Assembly (NCBI GenBank): GCA_049968515.1
Contig: JBMFQR010000007.1
Coordinates: 13,968 to 77,967, forward strand
Length of the DNA: 64,000 bases
Direction: 5' to 3'
DNA from: JAOACQ01 sp049968515
Lineage (GTDB): Bacteria; Spirochaetota; Brevinematia; Brevinematales; JAOACQ01
Position 1 is the stretch's first letter. The number at the start of each line of letters is the position of its first letter. Below are positions 17,756 to 26,084 of the stretch, piece by piece. Below the pieces are notes generated by a model. It saw only the letters and a list, made by a program, of their open reading frames with translations, did not search any database and had not been told where the DNA came from. The translations under genes were made by a program, and so were the position numbers.

Positions 17756-18446
17756 ATGAAAAAGCTTGTCTGTTTTTTGGTGTTGTTTTTGTTAGTTATG
17801 GCAGAGTTTTCCTTTAGTGCCACGACAAATACAGAAACTACGAAAAAGAAAGATAAAAAAACCACAATCACAGAAAAAAAGGCAGCTACCAACACAATAG
17901 AGGCAACTGAACAAAAAAAAAGAAGAAAAAGCTTATAATTTTGGGAGCTATTTTAAACCTGGAACGATAGCATTAAATCTTGGTATTGGTTTTGCTTTTT
18001 TCTGGGGTGGTTTTGATATTTATCCAGGTGCAGAATATACCTTTTATCAATTTAAAATTGCCAATAGAGTGCCCTTTGATATAGGTGTTGCTTTAAGGGG
18101 AGTTTTTTATTCCTGGTCTACAACCATTGGTAGTGAGAGTTATGGTTTTGTTATTTATGGGGCTGGGGCATTCGGCACAATTCATTTTAGTCTAAACTCT
18201 ATAGAAAAGATGCCAGCTTTTCTTAAGAAAATAGATGTATATTATGGGCTCGGCTTAAGATTCTTCCTTCAATCCTGGACAGGGAATATTGCATATCTTA
18301 ATAGTCTGGGTTATAACTATGGTGGAATAAGTTTTGCTACTCTTGGTGGAGTTAATTATTTTATTATAGATCATCTTGCCATAAATATTGAGGCTTCTTA
18401 CTACGGTTATGGTGGATTTCTGGTAGGAGTTGTTTATAAGTTTTAA
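17756..18446 (+). pseudogene. Small outer-membrane beta-barrel protein, frameshifted at an A9 run
   Basis: A signal peptide ('MKKLVCFLVLFLLVMAEF') and a Thr/Lys-rich spacer run in one frame to a stop at 17938. The continuation from 'EEKAYNFGSYFKPGTIALNL' to a C-terminal 'YKF' is in the +1 frame. The two frames overlap at nine consecutive A residues (17913-17921); removing one A would join them into one protein of about 229 aa with an alternating Gly/aromatic barrel and terminal Phe. The promoter and a TAGGAGG ribosome site are intact. It may be a pseudogene, a phase-variable gene, a slippage-dependent gene or a homopolymer sequencing error. Confidence 0.7.
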
Positions 18447-18719
18447 CATTTTGTGGGATTTACAGAAAATCTGTTCATCTTTTTTAGCACAGGAAAAAAT
18501 AATATTTAATAAACCAGCCTTTCATTATTCTATATGTTATATGGAGAGAGATTATTTATTGTTATAAAAGACAATGCTTGCTTTTATAATAATTTTAACC
18601 AGCCAATTTCAGGATTAAAGTCCAACATGTTTAGATTAGGATATAAGCAGGTGAAAAATAAGAAGGGCTATGAAACACCTTTCAAAATTAAGGTATTACT
18701 TTTTGTTAATGAAAAAAAG

Positions 18720-18748
18720 TTGACAAAAAGAAATTAATTGTTTATCCT
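18720..18748 (+). promoter_or_regulatory. Promoter for the substrate-binding lipoprotein gene
   Basis: TTGACA (18720-18725), a 17-nt spacer and TATCCT (18743-18748), about 40 nt before ATG 18790. The 343-nt gap 18447-18789 holds nothing else that I can support. Confidence 0.65.
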
Positions 18749-18789
18749 TAATTAATAAGCGAAATTTTATTCATAGGAGGAAGAATAAA

Positions 18790-19959
18790 ATGAAAAGATT
18801 ACTTTCGATTTTTACGATTGGAGTGATAGCTCTATTTTCATGTGCAAAACCAGTAGTCATAGGTTTTGTTGACAATGTTTCGGGTTTTACTGGAAAGAGA
18901 GGTAACAACTTCAGAATGGCTGCCCAGATTGCAATTGATGAAAAGAATAAGGCTGGGGGAATAAAGGGACATAAGCTTGCACTAAAAGTTTTTGACACAA
19001 AGGGTGATCAGAAGGCTTCTCTTGAAGCAATGGATAAACTTATACAGCAGAAGGCAGTGGCTGTAATTGGTGGACCAGAATTAGCGGAAAAGGCACAATC
19101 ATCAAAGACAATTTTAATGATTGTAAATTCAAGATATAAAGTTGAAGTTTCTCCGGCAGATTTTATTTTTAGAAATACTCTTTCATATGAACTTGAGGCA
19201 ATAGTACTTGCAAAATATGTTTACAATGTAATAGGTATAAAGAAAATAGCGATTCTTGTTGTGACCAATGCTTATGGAACACAGGTATCTGAAAGTTTTA
19301 AGAAGACTTTTATTGAAGAAGGCGGAAGTGTTGTGATTGAAAAGTATATTCATCACATAGAGGATCCTTATTCTGATGATTCAGATTTCAAAGATGAGCT
19401 AAAAGAAATAAAAGGAAAAGCAGAAGCAATATTTATTCCAAATGGCCCAGTTGAAAATCAGAGGATTCTTATAAGTGCAGATGAACTGGGGATGAAAGTC
19501 AAGTTTATCAGTTCAAGCAGTTATCATGACCCAGATGTTTTCTCTCCTGAGGTGGGAGAACTTGCAAATGGAGTTTATTTTTCAAGTATCCCTGAAGATT
19601 TAACTGAAATTCCTCCTGCAAGAGAAAGCTTTGAAAAGGCGTTTGAAGCAAAGTTCAAGCTTACACCCACTTATGAAGCAATAAATGCTTATGATGCAAC
19701 AAAGTTGATAATTGCTGCAATTGAAAAGACATACGATGAAGCGACTTCTGAAGAGAAGGCTTCGTTTAAGCTTGACCCTGAAAAGATAAAGCAGAATCTT
19801 CTTGGGATTAAAGACTTTGATGGTGTTATGTCAAAACTGAGTGTTCTTGAGAATGGAGAGGTTAACAGGGAAGTTGGTATATATAAATCTGAGCTTATGG
19901 GATTTGTACAGCAGGGTGTTTATTTACTTCAGGATGGTAAGATAGTTCAGGTAAGATAG
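18790..19959 (+). CDS. ABC-type substrate-binding lipoprotein, Leu/Ile/Val-binding family
   Basis: A 389-aa lipoprotein (lipobox LFSC, Cys about 18) of the Peripla_BP_6/LivJ-like family, seen from 'FVDNVSGFTGKRGNNFRMAA', 'GGIKGHKLALKVFDTKGDQ' and 'AVIGGPELAEKAQSSK'. Such proteins capture amino acids, amides or other small polar solutes for an ABC importer. No permease or ATPase gene lies beside it, so it either serves a distant transporter or acts as a sensor. Good ribosome site (ATAGGAGGA) and its own promoter and terminator: a monocistronic gene. Confidence 0.88.
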   Translation: MKRLLSIFTIGVIALFSCAKPVVIGFVDNVSGFTGKRGNNFRMAAQIAIDEKNKAGGIKGHKLALKVFDTKGDQKASLEAMDKLIQQKAVAVIGGPELAEKAQSSKTILMIVNSRYKVEVSPADFIFRNTLSYELEAIVLAKYVYNVIGIKKIAILVVTNAYGTQVSESFKKTFIEEGGSVVIEKYIHHIEDPYSDDSDFKDELKEIKGKAEAIFIPNGPVENQRILISADELGMKVKFISSSSYHDPDVFSPEVGELANGVYFSSIPEDLTEIPPARESFEKAFEAKFKLTPTYEAINAYDATKLIIAAIEKTYDEATSEEKASFKLDPEKIKQNLLGIKDFDGVMSKLSVLENGEVNREVGIYKSELMGFVQQGVYLLQDGKIVQVR

Positions 19960-19972
19960 TTTTTATTTAGAC

Positions 19973-20009
19973 AAAAGCCACCTTCAAATGAAGGTGGCTT
20001 TTTTGTTTA
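19973..20009 (+). terminator. Rho-independent terminator of the binding-protein gene
   Basis: A 13-bp stem AAAAGCCACCTTC/GAAGGTGGCTTTT with loop AAAT, followed by TTGTTT, starts 13 nt after the stop codon. Confidence 0.93.
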
Positions 20010-20253
20010 AGGTTTTGTGATAAATGAGAATGGTCATAAAGTTGCCTCTTAGAATTGAAATGGGACATTTCTACTTATTATGAAATGTGTGACATTTTAA
20101 TTTTATTGACACAAAAATCCCACACATATTGAAAAAATTTATCCATTAACTTATAATTATTGAATATCATATTTGATAAGGATGACTTTCATTCTCACTA
20201 TAAAATGGTTTTAGAGAGTGCCTTTGACAAATATAATAAGATAGGAGGGGAAT

Positions 20254-20715
20254 ATGAGTATAAAATTAAAAAGCCCTTCGTTTAAAAATGGTGATATGAT
20301 GCCATCAAAGTATGCCTATGACAGAGAAAATCTTTCTCCTCCTCTCGAATGGGAAAATATTCCCTCAAACGCAAAGTCTATAGCGATAATCTGCGATGAC
20401 CCTGATGCTCCTGTGGGAAACTGGGTTCACTGGATAATCTTTAACATTCCAGCTACAAAAAAAGGACTTGCTGAAAACATTAGCAAGAATCCCGAATTGC
20501 CTGATGGAAGCAGACAGGGTAGAAATGACTATGGCAAGATAGGTTATGATGGGCCATGCCCACCCTATGGAACTCACCGATATGTTTTTAAGATTTTTGC
20601 TCTCGATACAATGCTTGATCTGAAAGCGGGATGTTCGAGGGGGGAGATTATCAATGCTATGAAAAACCACATTTTAGATAAGGGAGAGCTTACAGGGCTA
20701 TACTCAAGGAAATAA
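20254..20715 (+). CDS. YbhB/YbcL-type PEBP family protein
   Basis: A 153-aa cytoplasmic phosphatidylethanolamine-binding/Raf-kinase-inhibitor-like protein. Signatures are 'CDDPDAPVGNWVHWIIFNIP' near residues 47-66 and 'GPCPPYGTHRYVFKIFALD' near 100-118, which form the ligand pocket of the family. The bacterial function is not settled. ATAGGAGGGG precedes the ATG, and uvrB starts 2 nt after its stop, so the two are co-transcribed. Confidence 0.9.
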   Translation: MSIKLKSPSFKNGDMMPSKYAYDRENLSPPLEWENIPSNAKSIAIICDDPDAPVGNWVHWIIFNIPATKKGLAENISKNPELPDGSRQGRNDYGKIGYDGPCPPYGTHRYVFKIFALDTMLDLKAGCSRGEIINAMKNHILDKGELTGLYSRK

Positions 20716-20717
20716 AA

Positions 20718-22697
20718 ATGCCTATTTTCAAGCTTACAACCGATATTAAACCAGCCGGTGATCAACCCGAAGCAATCGAAAAGTTGACAGAAAATTTCTT
20801 AAACAAAGGTTACAAAAGGCAGGTTTTACTTGGTGTAACAGGTAGTGGTAAAACCTTCACAATGGCAAACGTTATAAAGAATCTAGGTATGCCCACACTT
20901 GTGATTTCACACAACAAAACACTTGCAGCTCAGCTATTCAGAGAATTTAAAGAATTTTTCAAGGAAAATGCAGTTGAATATTTTGTTTCATATTATGATT
21001 ATTATCAGCCTGAAGCATACGTTCCACAAAGAGACCTCTATATTGAGAAAGATGCCCAGATTAACGATGAAATTGACAGAATGCGCATTTCTGCTGTTGC
21101 TTCTCTTATGGCAAGGAAGGATGTTATAATAGTTGCCTCAGTATCCTGTATCTACGGCCTTGGTGCACCCACCGACTATAAAGAACTGATGCTTTTAATT
21201 GAACGGGGAATGAAAATTTCAAGAGATAGCCTTATCAGGCATTTAATTATGATTCAGTACGAAAGGAGTGACTTTGATCTCTCGAGAGCAGCCTTCAGAG
21301 TCAAAGGTGATACAATAGACATTCACACTGCTTACTCAAGAGAAATTATAAGAGTAGAAATGTTTGGTGATGAGGTTGAGTCAATTAAAAGACTTAACTT
21401 TTTTACACAGGGTTTGATTGAAAAGCTTGACAGAATAGTCATATATCCTGCAAAGCTTTTTTTAACCACGGAAGACAAGCTTAAGATTGCAATAGAAAGC
21501 ATAAGAGAAGAATTGGCTGCAAGGGTTCTTGAGTTGAAGAAGATGGGTAAAGAACTTGAAGCCTACAGGCTTGAAACAAGGACAAATTATGACATTGAGA
21601 TGTTGCAGGAACTTGGATACTGTAGTGGCATTGAAAATTACTCAAGACATCTTTCTTTCAGAAAGCCGGGTGAAAGACCCTTTGTTCTTCTGGATTACTT
21701 CCCTAGGAATTTTTTAACAATTATAGACGAATCACATCAGAGCATTCCACAGATAAAGGGAATGTACAGGGGAGATCTATCACGCAAACAAACCCTTGTA
21801 GATTTTGGCTTCAGGCTTCCTTCTGCACTGGACAATAGACCCCTTAGATTTGAGGAATTTGATAGCCTACTTGACAGGGTGCTTTATGTCTCGGCAACAC
21901 CCGATGAGTATGAGCTTTCAGTAAGCGAGGCTGTTGTAGAACAGATTATCAGACCTACTGGACTTGTTGATCCCGAAGTTGAGATAAGAAAGACCGAAGG
22001 GCAGATTGAAGACATAATACTTGAAGTCAAAAAGAGGGCTGAAAAAAATGAGAGAATCATTATCACCACTCTTACAAAAAAAATGGCAGAGGATTTGACA
22101 AAATACCTTGCCGAAAACAACATAAAGGTCTCTTATCTGCATTCTGAAGTTGAAACAATCGAAAGAGTAGAAATACTTAAAAAATTAAGACTTGGAATTT
22201 ATGATGTCATTGTTGGAATTAACCTTTTGAGAGAAGGTATAGACCTTCCTGAAGTATCGCTTGTAATAATTCTGGATGCCGATAAGATGGGATTTCTAAG
22301 GTCAAAGACATCTCTCATACAGATAATAGGCAGGAGTGCAAGAAACGTAAATGGAAAGGTAATAATGTATGCAGAAAATATAACGGATGCGATGAAAGAA
22401 GCCTTAAAAGAAACTGAAAGAAGGAGAAAAATTCAGCTTGAGTATAATAAAAAGTATAATATTACTCCAACGACAATAAAGAAAGAAATTTATGATATAC
22501 TCGAAAGAAAATCTGAAAAAAGAGAAAAAGAAGAAAACAAATTAGAAGAATACAAATTAAAATTCAAAGAAAAATCTACATTAATAAAAGAGCTTGAAAA
22601 ACTGATGTTTGAATATGCAGAAAACCTTGAGTTTGAAAAGGCTGCAACAATAAGAGATGAGATAAGAAAGATTTCAGAAGAAATCCAGAATCAGTAA
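20718..22697 (+). CDS. uvrB: Excinuclease ABC subunit B
   Basis: A 659-aa DNA-repair helicase that verifies lesions and loads UvrC. Visible are Walker A 'GVTGSGKTFTMANV' (about 41-54), the beta-hairpin region 'YYDYYQPEAYVPQRDLYIEK', the helicase motif 'GINLLREGIDLPEVSLV', and a C-terminal UVR domain ('EYAENLEFEKAATIRDEIRK') that binds UvrC. Full length. It overlaps no gene and sits 2 nt after the PEBP gene. Confidence 0.97.
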   Translation: MPIFKLTTDIKPAGDQPEAIEKLTENFLNKGYKRQVLLGVTGSGKTFTMANVIKNLGMPTLVISHNKTLAAQLFREFKEFFKENAVEYFVSYYDYYQPEAYVPQRDLYIEKDAQINDEIDRMRISAVASLMARKDVIIVASVSCIYGLGAPTDYKELMLLIERGMKISRDSLIRHLIMIQYERSDFDLSRAAFRVKGDTIDIHTAYSREIIRVEMFGDEVESIKRLNFFTQGLIEKLDRIVIYPAKLFLTTEDKLKIAIESIREELAARVLELKKMGKELEAYRLETRTNYDIEMLQELGYCSGIENYSRHLSFRKPGERPFVLLDYFPRNFLTIIDESHQSIPQIKGMYRGDLSRKQTLVDFGFRLPSALDNRPLRFEEFDSLLDRVLYVSATPDEYELSVSEAVVEQIIRPTGLVDPEVEIRKTEGQIEDIILEVKKRAEKNERIIITTLTKKMAEDLTKYLAENNIKVSYLHSEVETIERVEILKKLRLGIYDVIVGINLLREGIDLPEVSLVIILDADKMGFLRSKTSLIQIIGRSARNVNGKVIMYAENITDAMKEALKETERRRKIQLEYNKKYNITPTTIKKEIYDILERKSEKREKEENKLEEYKLKFKEKSTLIKELEKLMFEYAENLEFEKAATIRDEIRKISEEIQNQ

Positions 22698-22724
22698 TTT
22701 TAAATTTCAAAAAAGCTAAAAGAC

Positions 22725-23015
22725 TTATTTTTTAAATACCCAGAACTCACCAAACTTTTTTATGGCTAACTTCAATGTAATGTTGGGATAAAATTTATCC
22801 TCCCCACCCTTAAAGAAAGGATTGCATCTTAAAACCCTCAGAAGGCCAAACAAAACACCTTTCAAAACTCCGGATTGCAGGATGGCATCCTTCATATAAG
22901 AAGAACAGCTCGGTGTATAAATACAACCGCGTGGCAAAAGTGGAGAGATAAACTTTTTGTAAAAGATCAGAGGTAACACAAAAATTTGCCTTAAAATTTT
23001 TGAGACTTTAGACAT
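22725..23015 (-). CDS. yidD: Membrane protein insertion efficiency factor YidD
   Basis: A 96-aa YidD with the conserved 'YKKFISPLLPRGCIYTPSCS' and 'RCNPFFKGGEDKF' motifs. It is amphipathic and inner-membrane associated, aiding YidC-dependent insertion. Its start overlaps the end of rnpA by 25 nt, so translation is coupled. yidC does not follow; the next gene on this side, uvrB, is convergent. Confidence 0.93.
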   Translation of the reverse strand: MSKVSKILRQIFVLPLIFYKKFISPLLPRGCIYTPSCSSYMKDAILQSGVLKGVLFGLLRVLRCNPFFKGGEDKFYPNITLKLAIKKFGEFWVFKK

Positions 23016-23332
23016 TCTATGATTTTTTCTATTTCTTTCTTTTCAATTTCTTCACTTTCCGGCTTTTTTATCAAATTAAAAACACAACGGATAGATGGCA
23101 AAAATTCTATATTCTTTCTGAAATACTCCCTTAATATCCTTTTTCTTCTATTCCTGTAAACAGCAGTGCCAAAACCAGCTGGTATTGAAAAAGCTACTCT
23201 TTTATCTTCTGCAGGGATATAATAAACTGAATAGTATTTGAAATAGAGTCTCTTGCCTTCTCTGTAAACCTTATCCAGATCACTTTTTTTTCTTAATGAA
23301 ATGTTAGTTAAAGAGAACGAACCTTTTTTCAT
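22991..23332 (-). CDS. rnpA: Ribonuclease P protein component
   Basis: A 113-aa RnpA with the RNR-type motif 'FGTAVYRNRRKRILREYFR' that contacts the RNase P RNA. It helps process tRNA 5' ends. The ATG lies inside the end of rpmH (29-nt overlap) with no good ribosome site, and its own 3' end overlaps yidD. A shorter rnpA starting downstream cannot be excluded, but 'MKKGSFSLTNISLRKKSDLDK' fits the family N-terminus. Confidence 0.92.
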   Translation of the reverse strand: MKKGSFSLTNISLRKKSDLDKVYREGKRLYFKYYSVYYIPAEDKRVAFSIPAGFGTAVYRNRRKRILREYFRKNIEFLPSIRCVFNLIKKPESEEIEKKEIEKIIECLKSQKF

Positions 23333-23468
23333 CTGAGACTGTGAGTCTTTTTCTACCTTTTAATCTCCTTCTCGAAAGTATCTTTCTACCGTCTTTCGTT
23401 TTCATCCTTGCCCTGAAACCATGCGTTCTCAATCTCTTTATTCTACTCGGCTGGTATGTCCTTTTCAT
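23304..23468 (-). CDS. rpmH: Ribosomal protein bL34
   Basis: A 54-aa bL34 with the classic 'MKRTYQPSRIKRLRTHGFRA' start and a basic body. It is longer than the usual 44-46 aa by about ten C-terminal residues ('VSDEKRFVLFN'), and this tail is the part that overlaps rnpA. ATG 23468 has ribosome site AGGAG; the longer in-frame ORF starts inside the tRNA and is rejected. Read from the tRNA-Phe promoter. Confidence 0.95.
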   Translation of the reverse strand: MKRTYQPSRIKRLRTHGFRARMKTKDGRKILSRRRLKGRKRLTVSDEKRFVLFN

Positions 23469-23495
23469 TAATAATCTCCTGAATATAAAAAAACT

Positions 23496-23568
<73 letters not shown>

Positions 23569-23584
23569 AACTTAAATCGAAAAT

Positions 23585-23613
23585 ATTATAAAATAATTCT
23601 GAAATTTTGTCAA
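23585..23613 (-). promoter_or_regulatory. Promoter of the tRNA-Phe/rpmH/rnpA/yidD unit
   Basis: On the minus strand TTGACA (23613-23608), 17 nt, TATAAT (23590-23585). Perfect consensus, 17 nt before the tRNA 5' end. Confidence 0.85.
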
Positions 23614-23750
23614 AAAATTTTACCAGTTAGTGAATAAATTGAACTCTTGTTTTTTTATTTACATATATTGCAAATAGATAAACATTATGCTGTGTTGTCA
23701 AAGTAAGCCTCACCACTGCATATTTGTCTGTTATTTTAAAAAACAGGTTT

Positions 23751-23779
23751 TTGATATTTTTGCAAACATATTATATAAT
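23751..23779 (+). promoter_or_regulatory. Promoter of the aconitase gene
   Basis: TTGATA (23751-23756), a 17-nt spacer and TATAAT (23774-23779), about 60 nt before ATG 23841. Confidence 0.7.
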
Positions 23780-23840
23780 TTATGCTTTAAAAAGGCTTTG
23801 TATGTAATGTTCTCTGTGTAAAATAAAAAGAGGTGAGATT

Positions 23841-26078
23841 ATGATAGATATTGTGAGAAAAAGATATTCTTTGATAAAAAAAAGAATTCAAGAGGTAAGA
23901 AGATTATTAAATAGACCTCTTACTCTTACAGAAAAGATAATATATTCTCATCTTTATAATGAGGAATATAGAAATCTACAAAGAGGTGTCTCATATCTTG
24001 AGTTATTTCCTGACAGAGTTGCTATGCAGGACGCCACTGCACAGATGGCTCTGCTTCAGTTTATGCTTGCAAAGAAAGACAAATCGAGTGTTCCAACCTC
24101 TGTCCATTGTGACCACCTCATTCTTGCAGAAAATGGATGTGAAGAGGACCTGAAAAAAGCTCTTGAGGCAAATCAGGAAGTATATGATTTTCTCTTCAGC
24201 GTGTCAAAGAAATATGGGCTCGAATGCTGGAATCCCGGCTATGGAATAATTCATCAGGTTGTTTTAGAAAATTATGCTTTTCCCGGTGGTTTGATAATAG
24301 GTACTGACTCACATACTCCAAACTCCGGTGGACTTGGAATGATGGGTGTAGGAGTTGGAGGTGCAGATGCAGTGGATGTGATGGTCGGTATGCCATGGGA
24401 ATTAAAATTTCCCAAAATACTCGGTGTAAAACTCTCTGGCAAACTGAAAGGATGGGTTTCTGCCAAAGATGTCATTCTTGAGCTACTCGGTATACTAACC
24501 GTTAAGGGTGGAACGGGATTCGTTTTAGAATACTTTGGAAAAGGCACAAAAACCATCTCCACAACAGGCAAGGCTACAATATGCAATATGGGAGCTGAAC
24601 TTGGAGCTACATCTTCAATATTCCCATATGATGATAAAATGAAAAGCTATCTTATAAGCACAGGTCGTGAAGAAATTGTTGAACTTGCAAAGGAGGTGGA
24701 AAAAGATTTAGTTTCTGATCCCGAAGTAGAAAAAGATCCAGAAAAATATTTTGATAAGGTTATAGAAATTGATCTTTCAAGCTTAAAACCCCATATTAAT
24801 GGTCCATTCAGCCCAGATGTTTCGCATACAATCGAAAATATTTCCGAATTTCTTAAAGAAAAGGGCTATCCAGCTGAGCTTTCTGCCTGTCTCATTGGAA
24901 GCTGCACAAATTCGAGCTATGAAGACCTCGATAAAGCCGCAGGTATTGCAAATGAGGCATTAAAAAAGGGCTTAAAACTGAAGACTAAATTGTTTATAAG
25001 CCCCGGTTCCGAAAAGGTAAAAGCCACAATTGAAAAAGATGGTCAGCTTGATTTATTTAAGAAAATTGGGGCTGTAATTCTCACGAATGCCTGTGGACCA
25101 TGTATAGGAATGTGGAAAAGAAAAGACACAACTGAAACAAAAAACAGCGTTATTCATTCCTTCAACAGAAACTTCGCTAAAAGAGTCGATGGTAATCCAC
25201 TTACACATGCTTTTATAGGAAGTCCTGAGCTTGTTATGGCTCTTGCCCTCGCTGGAAGGCTCGACTTCAATCCTGAAACTGATTCTCTCATCAACTCTTC
25301 AGGAGAAAGAATTAAATTGACAGTACCTTCAGGAAAAGAATTACCGGAAAAATTTATTGATAAAGAGGATGGTAGAATACCCTTGGAGACAGATGACAGG
25401 ATGATTGAAATAAAGATAAAAGAGAATAGTGAAAGACTTGCAATGTTGACCCCATTTGAGAAGTGGGATGGCAAAGACTTTATAGAACTTCCTGTCCTTG
25501 TAAAAATAAAGGGAAAATGCACGACCGACCATATCTCAATGGCTGGGGAATGGCTTAAATACAGGGGACATCTTGACAAAATATCAGACAACCTTTTCTT
25601 AGGTGTTACGAATGCCTTTACAGGAGAAACTGGAAAGACAAAAAACTACTATACCGGAGAGTATGATTCAATCCCAAAGATTGCAAGGGATTACAAAAAT
25701 AGAAAGACTGGATGGGTCGTAATAGGTGATGAAAATTACGGAGAGGGATCAAGCAGAGAACATGCTGCAATGGAACCAAGATATCTTGGCTGCAAGGCAA
25801 TCATTACAAAAAGCTTTGCAAGAATACATGAAACAAATCTGAAAAAGCAAGGGATTTTAGCACTCTGTTTTGACAATCCAGCAGACTATGATAAAGTTAA
25901 AGAAGACGATCTGGTCTCAATCTTTCTCAAGGATTTTCAACCTGATATGCCAATTTTTATGGAAATAAAACATTCAGATGGGAGCACAGAAAAAATCAAG
26001 CTGAAACACACTTATAGCGAAAAGCAGATTGAATGGTTTAGAGCAGGAAGTGCATTGAATCTCATTGCACAAAGGTAA
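23841..26078 (+). CDS. acn: Aconitate hydratase, mitochondrial-type
   Basis: A 745-aa cytoplasmic 4Fe-4S enzyme interconverting citrate and isocitrate. Cluster cysteines sit in 'LIGSCTNSSYEDL' and 'TNACGPCIGMW'. Substrate motifs include 'GTDSHTPNSGGLGMMGVGVG' and 'GDENYGEGSSREHAAMEPR'. Length and motif spacing match the mitochondrial-type family (about 750 aa) better than the 890-aa AcnA. AGAGGTGAG precedes the ATG. It implies at least part of a TCA cycle, consistent with the malic enzyme at 49.5 kb. Confidence 0.95.
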   Translation: MIDIVRKRYSLIKKRIQEVRRLLNRPLTLTEKIIYSHLYNEEYRNLQRGVSYLELFPDRVAMQDATAQMALLQFMLAKKDKSSVPTSVHCDHLILAENGCEEDLKKALEANQEVYDFLFSVSKKYGLECWNPGYGIIHQVVLENYAFPGGLIIGTDSHTPNSGGLGMMGVGVGGADAVDVMVGMPWELKFPKILGVKLSGKLKGWVSAKDVILELLGILTVKGGTGFVLEYFGKGTKTISTTGKATICNMGAELGATSSIFPYDDKMKSYLISTGREEIVELAKEVEKDLVSDPEVEKDPEKYFDKVIEIDLSSLKPHINGPFSPDVSHTIENISEFLKEKGYPAELSACLIGSCTNSSYEDLDKAAGIANEALKKGLKLKTKLFISPGSEKVKATIEKDGQLDLFKKIGAVILTNACGPCIGMWKRKDTTETKNSVIHSFNRNFAKRVDGNPLTHAFIGSPELVMALALAGRLDFNPETDSLINSSGERIKLTVPSGKELPEKFIDKEDGRIPLETDDRMIEIKIKENSERLAMLTPFEKWDGKDFIELPVLVKIKGKCTTDHISMAGEWLKYRGHLDKISDNLFLGVTNAFTGETGKTKNYYTGEYDSIPKIARDYKNRKTGWVVIGDENYGEGSSREHAAMEPRYLGCKAIITKSFARIHETNLKKQGILALCFDNPADYDKVKEDDLVSIFLKDFQPDMPIFMEIKHSDGSTEKIKLKHTYSEKQIEWFRAGSALNLIAQR

Positions 26079-26084
26079 CAAATC

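Noticed and set aside
18534..18737. A 67-aa open reading frame after the frameshifted barrel gene
   Set aside because: It has no ribosome site, unusual composition, and its end overlaps the -35 box of the next gene's promoter, so I take it as chance.
20040..20110. Sequence resembling insertion-sequence ends (GGGACATTTCTAC..., GTGTGACATTT)
   Set aside because: There are no paired terminal repeats and no transposase remnant nearby; similarity is only impressionistic.
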